DNA of 7,679 nucleotides. Origin: DYGX01 sp035325905. Lineage in GTDB: Bacteria; Chloroflexota; Anaerolineae; Aggregatilineales; Aggregatilineaceae. Positions 4,903-7,679 of the stretch are shown piece by piece. Where the stretch lies: contig DAOKYY010000131.1 of NCBI GenBank assembly GCA_035325905.1, positions 1-7,679 on the forward strand. Direction: 5' to 3'. The notes under the pieces are model-generated. The model was not told the origin of the DNA. It did no database searches and worked only from the letters and a program-made list of their open reading frames with translations. Within the stretch, counting starts at the first letter, position 1; each line of letters starts with the position of its first letter. The position numbers and the translations under genes are program-made.

Positions 4903-6006
4903 ATGTTCAGCCTGACGCCCACCGACGAGCAACAGATGCTGATCGACACGGTGCGCCGCTACGCGACGGAGGCGGTTCGCCCCGCCGCGCACGACGCCGA
5001 CGAGAGCGGCGCGTTCCCTGACCGCGTGGTGCAAACCGGGTGGGAGCTGGGCATCCTGCCCGGCAGCATCCCGGAGAGCCTGGGCGGGTTCGCGGATGAG
5101 TACAGCGCCGTGACCGGGGCGCTCGCCTACGAGGAGCTGGCCTATGGCGACGTGTCGCTCGCGCTGCGGCTGATGACCCCCGCGCTGGTGGCCGTGCCGC
5201 TGCTGCTGGCCGGGACGGACGCGCAGCGCGCTCAGATGCTGGAGCAGTTTCTCGGCGAGACGCCCCCGCCAGTCACCGCTGCGCTGCTGGAGCCGTCGGT
5301 CAGCTTCGACCCGCTGCGCCCCAAGACGACGGCGGCGCGTGACTCGGATGGCTGCTACGTCCTCAACGGCCGGAAGGCGAACGTGCCGCTGGCCGAGGGC
5401 GCCGCGTCGATCCTGGTCTACGCGCTGGATGTCGAGGCTGGGCAAGCGCAGGGGTTCTTTGTCGAAGGCGGCACGCCGGGCCTGACGGTCGGGCCGCGCG
5501 AGAAGCTCATGGGCCTGCGCGCGCTGCCAACCTACTCGCTGGCGCTGGAGAATGTGCGCGTCGATCCGGCGCAGCGGCTCGGTGGCGAGGCCGGGAGCGA
5601 TTTCGGGCTGATCCTGGCGCACAGCCGCGTTGGACTGGCGGCGCTGGCGGTTGGCGTGATGCGCGGCGCGCTCGACTACGCGGTGAATTACGCCAAGGAG
5701 CGCGAGCAGTTCGGCGCGCCGATCGCCACCAAGCAGGCGATCGCGTTCATGCTGGCCGAGTGCGCGATCGAGATCGACGCTGCGCGCCTGATGGCCTGGG
5801 AAGCGGCCTGGGCGCTCGACCAGGGCCACGATGCGCGCCACGCGGCGTACCTGGCGAAGGAATACGCCGCCAAAGCCGCGCTGATGGTCACTGACGCGGC
5901 GGTGCAGACGCTGGGCGGGCATGGCTATATCCGCGAGCACCCGGTGGAACGCTGGCTGCGCGACGCGCGCGGCTTCGCCGCCTTCGAAGGGCTGGCGATT
6001 GTTTGA
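4903..6006 (+). CDS. Acyl-CoA dehydrogenase, atypical subunit
   Basis: The 367-residue protein follows the ACAD fold: helical N-domain (about 5-120), middle beta domain (about 122-225) and C-terminal helical domain (about 230-367). It would be an FAD enzyme subunit for alpha,beta-oxidation of an acyl-CoA. The C-domain keeps the FAD-ADP-binding motifs R267-E-Q-F-G and Q335-T-L-G-G-H-G-Y. The middle domain does not keep the flavin motif: the usual TEPxAGSD reads L-L-E-P-S-V-S-F-D-P (128-137) and the usual KxWITN reads K-A-N-V-P-L. The protein stops at F-E362-G-L-A-I-V, about 15-20 residues short of the usual EGTxxIQ...IAR tail. Other frames after the stop do not restore that tail, so it is not a visible frameshift. 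GGAGG (4891-4895) seven bases upstream fixes the start. It is probably the partner of the ACAD gene at 6126. Confidence 0.88.
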   Translation: MFSLTPTDEQQMLIDTVRRYATEAVRPAAHDADESGAFPDRVVQTGWELGILPGSIPESLGGFADEYSAVTGALAYEELAYGDVSLALRLMTPALVAVPLLLAGTDAQRAQMLEQFLGETPPPVTAALLEPSVSFDPLRPKTTAARDSDGCYVLNGRKANVPLAEGAASILVYALDVEAGQAQGFFVEGGTPGLTVGPREKLMGLRALPTYSLALENVRVDPAQRLGGEAGSDFGLILAHSRVGLAALAVGVMRGALDYAVNYAKEREQFGAPIATKQAIAFMLAECAIEIDAARLMAWEAAWALDQGHDARHAAYLAKEYAAKAALMVTDAAVQTLGGHGYIREHPVERWLRDARGFAAFEGLAIV

Positions 6007-6025
6007 GCGAAGGGCGGATAAGAAC

Positions 6026-6101
6026 AGCCAGGAATAGCTAAAGACAGCGAATAACAGCGATGCTGTGACTGATTTTAGCTGCTCTATCGCTGCTTCTGGC
6101 T
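6026..6101. repeat. Nested inverted repeat between the ACAD genes
   Basis: The 119-base gap between the two ACAD genes holds three nested inverted arms. They are AGCCAG (6026-6031) with CTGGCT (6096-6101), AGCTAAA (6036-6042) with TTTAGCT (6074-6080), and ACAGC (6054-6058) with GCTGT (6062-6066). The sequence is more AT-rich than the flanking genes and includes AACAGCGA-type units. It looks like a small intergenic repeat or RNA fold and could affect the relative expression of the two genes. No promoter stands out. Confidence 0.5.
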
Positions 6102-6125
6102 TAACGGGAGCGAAAGGATAGCGAA

Positions 6126-7376
6126 ATGGCGATCAGCTTTGAAATTCCCGAAAAACTGCAACAGGGTCTGCAAATGACCGAGGCCGTCGCCAAAGGCATC
6201 ATGCGTGGCGAGGCGCGTCGCCTCGACGAGCGCGAGCACGAGCGCCCGACCGCCTTCGTCAGCATGATGTGGCCGGTCCTGCGCGAGCAGCAGAAGCGCC
6301 AGCTTGACCGCCAGGCCGCCGGTGGGCCGAAGCGCGAGGGGCCGGGCACGCTCAACCTCAACATGATTCTCACCTTCGAGATGCTGAGCTGGGGCGATGT
6401 GGGGCAGATGCTATGCATGCCGATGGCGCTGCTGGCAGGCGCGGCGATTGAGGCGGTCGGCACGCCGGAGCAGAAGGAGCGGTTTCTGCGCCGCTTCGCG
6501 GAGGGCGACGCGCCGGTGTGGGGCGCGATGGCGATGACCGAGCCGGGCGCCGGGTCGGACACGTCCGCGATCCAGACGACTGCCACGCTTGACCCGGCCA
6601 CGAATGAATGGGTGCTCAACGGGGAGAAGATTTTCTGCACGAACGGCAAGCTCGCGCTGGACGAGTCGAACGGGATCGTGGTCGTGTGGGCGACGGTCGA
6701 TCGCTCGGCGGGGCGCGCGGGCATGAAGCCGTTCGTGGTGGAGGCGGGCACGCCCGGCGTCACGGTCGAGAAGGTCGAGATCAAGCACGGCATCCGCGCC
6801 AGCGATACGGCGAGCATCGTCTTTCGTGACGCGCGCATTCCGTACGAGAACCTGCTCGGCTCGGCGGAAGTGCACCGCACTGATGGCACCACGAAGGGCT
6901 TTAAGGGCGCGATGGCGACCTTTGACGCCAGCCGCCCGCTGATCGCCGCCAGCGCGATCGGGGTGGGGCGCGCCGCGCTGGAGTTCGTCAAGGAAAAGCT
7001 CGCCGCCGAAGGGATCGACATCCCCTACGACCGGCCCTACCACGCGCTGAGCGCCGTCCAGCGCGACGTGATCGAGATGGAGATGCAGCTTAAGGCGGCC
7101 TGGCTCCTAACGCTGCGCGCGGCCAGTATGCTCGACCACGGGCAGCACAACAGCCTCGAAGCGTCGATGGCGAAGACGAAGGCCGGCAAGGTCGTTACGG
7201 CGATCACGCAGCAGGCGGTCGCGCTCCTGGGGCCGATGGGCTACAGCCGCGAGTGGCTGGTCGAAAAGTGGATGCGCGACGCGAAGATCAACGACATCTA
7301 CGAGGGAACCGGCCAGATCAACACGCTGATCGTGGCGCGGCGCATCCTGGACTACAGCAGCCGCGAGCTACGCTGA
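6126..7376 (+). CDS. Acyl-CoA dehydrogenase, catalytic-type subunit
   Basis: This 416-residue ACAD has a helical N-domain (about 15-130), middle domain (about 131-240) and C-domain (about 260-410). It oxidises acyl-CoA to trans-2-enoyl-CoA with FAD. The flavin side is complete: M-T-E-P-G-A-G-S-D (137-145) and L-N-G-E-K-I-F-C-T-N (164-173). The C-terminus Y-E393-G-T-G-Q-I-N-T-L-I-V-A-R carries the expected catalytic Glu. However, the usual RxQFG motif is absent; that region reads E-K-L-A-A-E-G-I-D-I-P-Y (290-301). GGxGY is replaced by G-P-M-G-Y (369-373). These are the parts retained by the upstream ACAD, so the two may form one heteromer. AAGGA (6114-6118) seven bases upstream supports the start. 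The substrate is unknown. Confidence 0.92.
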   Translation: MAISFEIPEKLQQGLQMTEAVAKGIMRGEARRLDEREHERPTAFVSMMWPVLREQQKRQLDRQAAGGPKREGPGTLNLNMILTFEMLSWGDVGQMLCMPMALLAGAAIEAVGTPEQKERFLRRFAEGDAPVWGAMAMTEPGAGSDTSAIQTTATLDPATNEWVLNGEKIFCTNGKLALDESNGIVVVWATVDRSAGRAGMKPFVVEAGTPGVTVEKVEIKHGIRASDTASIVFRDARIPYENLLGSAEVHRTDGTTKGFKGAMATFDASRPLIAASAIGVGRAALEFVKEKLAAEGIDIPYDRPYHALSAVQRDVIEMEMQLKAAWLLTLRAASMLDHGQHNSLEASMAKTKAGKVVTAITQQAVALLGPMGYSREWLVEKWMRDAKINDIYEGTGQINTLIVARRILDYSSRELR

Positions 7377-7462
7377 GGCTCCGGCAGGCGGAGGCTCGCG
7401 CCGGGGCGTTGGGTGAGCGGCGGGCAGGAATAAGGCCGTTCGCCGCGAAATCTGGCATAATC

Positions 7463-7593
7463 TAGCAGCTAGCGGTTAGCAGCGGGCGGCAACGGCTAAG
7501 ACGCGGTTCGCTCGGCGGTCACGCCTGCCATACGAGCGCGCGGGTCACAACCCGCTAGCGATGTTTCGTTTTTGCTAACGGCGAATCGCTAAG
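7463..7593. repeat. MITE-like inverted repeat pair (right edge)
   Basis: The left arm begins TAGCAGCTAGCGGTT (7463-7477), identical over 15 bases to 51-65, and continues AGCAGCGGGCGG. The right arm, TTGCTAACGGCGAATCGCTAAG (7572-7593), is written in two parts here as TTGCTAACGGCG and AATCGCTAAG. It is an inverted, diverged relative and also matches the arm at 206-241. The pair encloses about 95 bases without a gene. Confidence 0.5.
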
Positions 7594-7602
7594 TGGTCTG
7601 TC

Positions 7603-7616
7603 GAAATGATCTGGCG
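7603..7616 (+). repeat. 14-bp module, second copy
   Basis: GAAATGATCTGGCG matches 98-111 with one change (T for C). As at the left edge, it follows the AGCGGTTAGCG-type repeat and precedes a GC-rich hairpin. Confidence 0.45.
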
Positions 7617-7640
7617 AATGCGGCGGTTGGCAAGGCTGAC

Positions 7641-7676
7641 CTCACCCCCGGCCCCTCTCCAACATGGAGAGGGGAG
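7641..7676. repeat. CTCACCCCCGGCCCCTCTCC-type palindromic repeat
   Basis: CCCCTCTCC (7652-7660), loop AACAT and GGAGAGGGG (7666-7674) form a perfect 9-bp stem preceded by CTCACCCCCGG. From recollection, this palindromic module recurs between genes in many Chloroflexota and other environmental genomes. There is no T tract after the stem (GAGAAA on the plus strand), so it is better called a repeat than a terminator. Confidence 0.6.
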
Positions 7677-7679
7677 AAA

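Larger units (their letters stand above)
7377..7679. other. Gene-free right edge with repeat mosaic
   Basis: No credible coding frame is seen after the second ACAD gene. A weak CTCCG (7379-7383) / CGGAG (7389-7393) hairpin follows its stop, without a T run, so no clear terminator is found. The remainder holds the repeat modules listed separately. The region is cut by the window end. Confidence 0.55.

Noticed and set aside
4837..5940. 367-codon minus-strand frame opposite the first ACAD
   Set aside because: Arg/Gln/His-rich mirror of a strong ACAD gene.
5985..6060. Frameshift truncating the first ACAD
   Set aside because: Neither other frame after E362-G restores the usual TxxIQ...IAR tail, so the short ending appears native.
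6101..7021. 306-codon minus-strand frame opposite the second ACAD
   Set aside because: Ser/Ala/Pro-rich mirror frame; the plus strand carries all ACAD motifs.
7456..7461. CATAAT as a promoter -10 at the right edge
   Set aside because: No -35 at 16-19 bases and it abuts a repeat arm; no gene start follows within the window.
1..7679. CRISPR array, tRNA, rRNA, riboswitch or transposase gene
   Set aside because: No regularly spaced repeats, cloverleaf or rRNA-like sequence and no DDE or HUH protein motif were seen by eye on either strand.

Overview
The window is a GC-rich bacterial chromosome segment with seven supported protein genes. Its overall flavour suggests a Chloroflexota bacterium, perhaps Anaerolineae-like. 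The grounds are a one-gene Flp-type pilin with the EGQGLVEYALI start, a small lipoprotein with a coiled coil and a Thr/Pro/Gly linker, a KDPG-aldolase of the 'CNRRKVAYLPGCG' type, and GC-rich intergenic repeat modules. The placement rests on recalled family resemblance, not on a search. No tRNA, rRNA, CRISPR array or transposase gene was seen.

Layout. Positions 1-224 are gene-free and hold a repeat mosaic. On the minus strand, 225-1121 encodes a tandem hotdog thioesterase. It diverges from a KDPG/KHG aldolase gene (1223-1897), whose promoter has an extended -10. A gene-free stretch with two hairpins (1898-2250) separates the aldolase from a convergent minus-strand gene of unknown function (2251-2829, TTG start). 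From an AT-rich promoter region a 48-residue Flp pilin gene reads rightward (3039-3185) and ends in a textbook terminator. A lipoprotein gene with its own promoter and terminator follows (3377-4096).

The right half is a lipid-metabolism unit. A TetR-family regulator (4237-4863) is preceded by a perfect 22-bp palindrome lying across its own -10 box. The palindrome is followed by two acyl-CoA dehydrogenase (ACAD) genes (4903-6006 and 6126-7376). The two ACADs look complementary. The first keeps the C-terminal FAD-ADP-binding motifs but has lost the middle-domain flavin motifs. The second keeps the flavin motifs and catalytic Glu but has lost the ADP-side motifs. This suggests one obligate heteromeric enzyme (alpha2beta2 type) under an autoregulated TetR repressor, which is the most interesting result here. 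The thioesterase at the other end could share the acyl-CoA theme, but no direct link is visible.

The two window edges carry related, MITE-like repeat pairs built from AGCGGTTAGCG-type units, plus a shared 14-bp module and GC-rich hairpins. One repeat copy supplies the last codons and stop of the thioesterase gene. A third, unrelated nested inverted repeat lies between the two ACAD genes.
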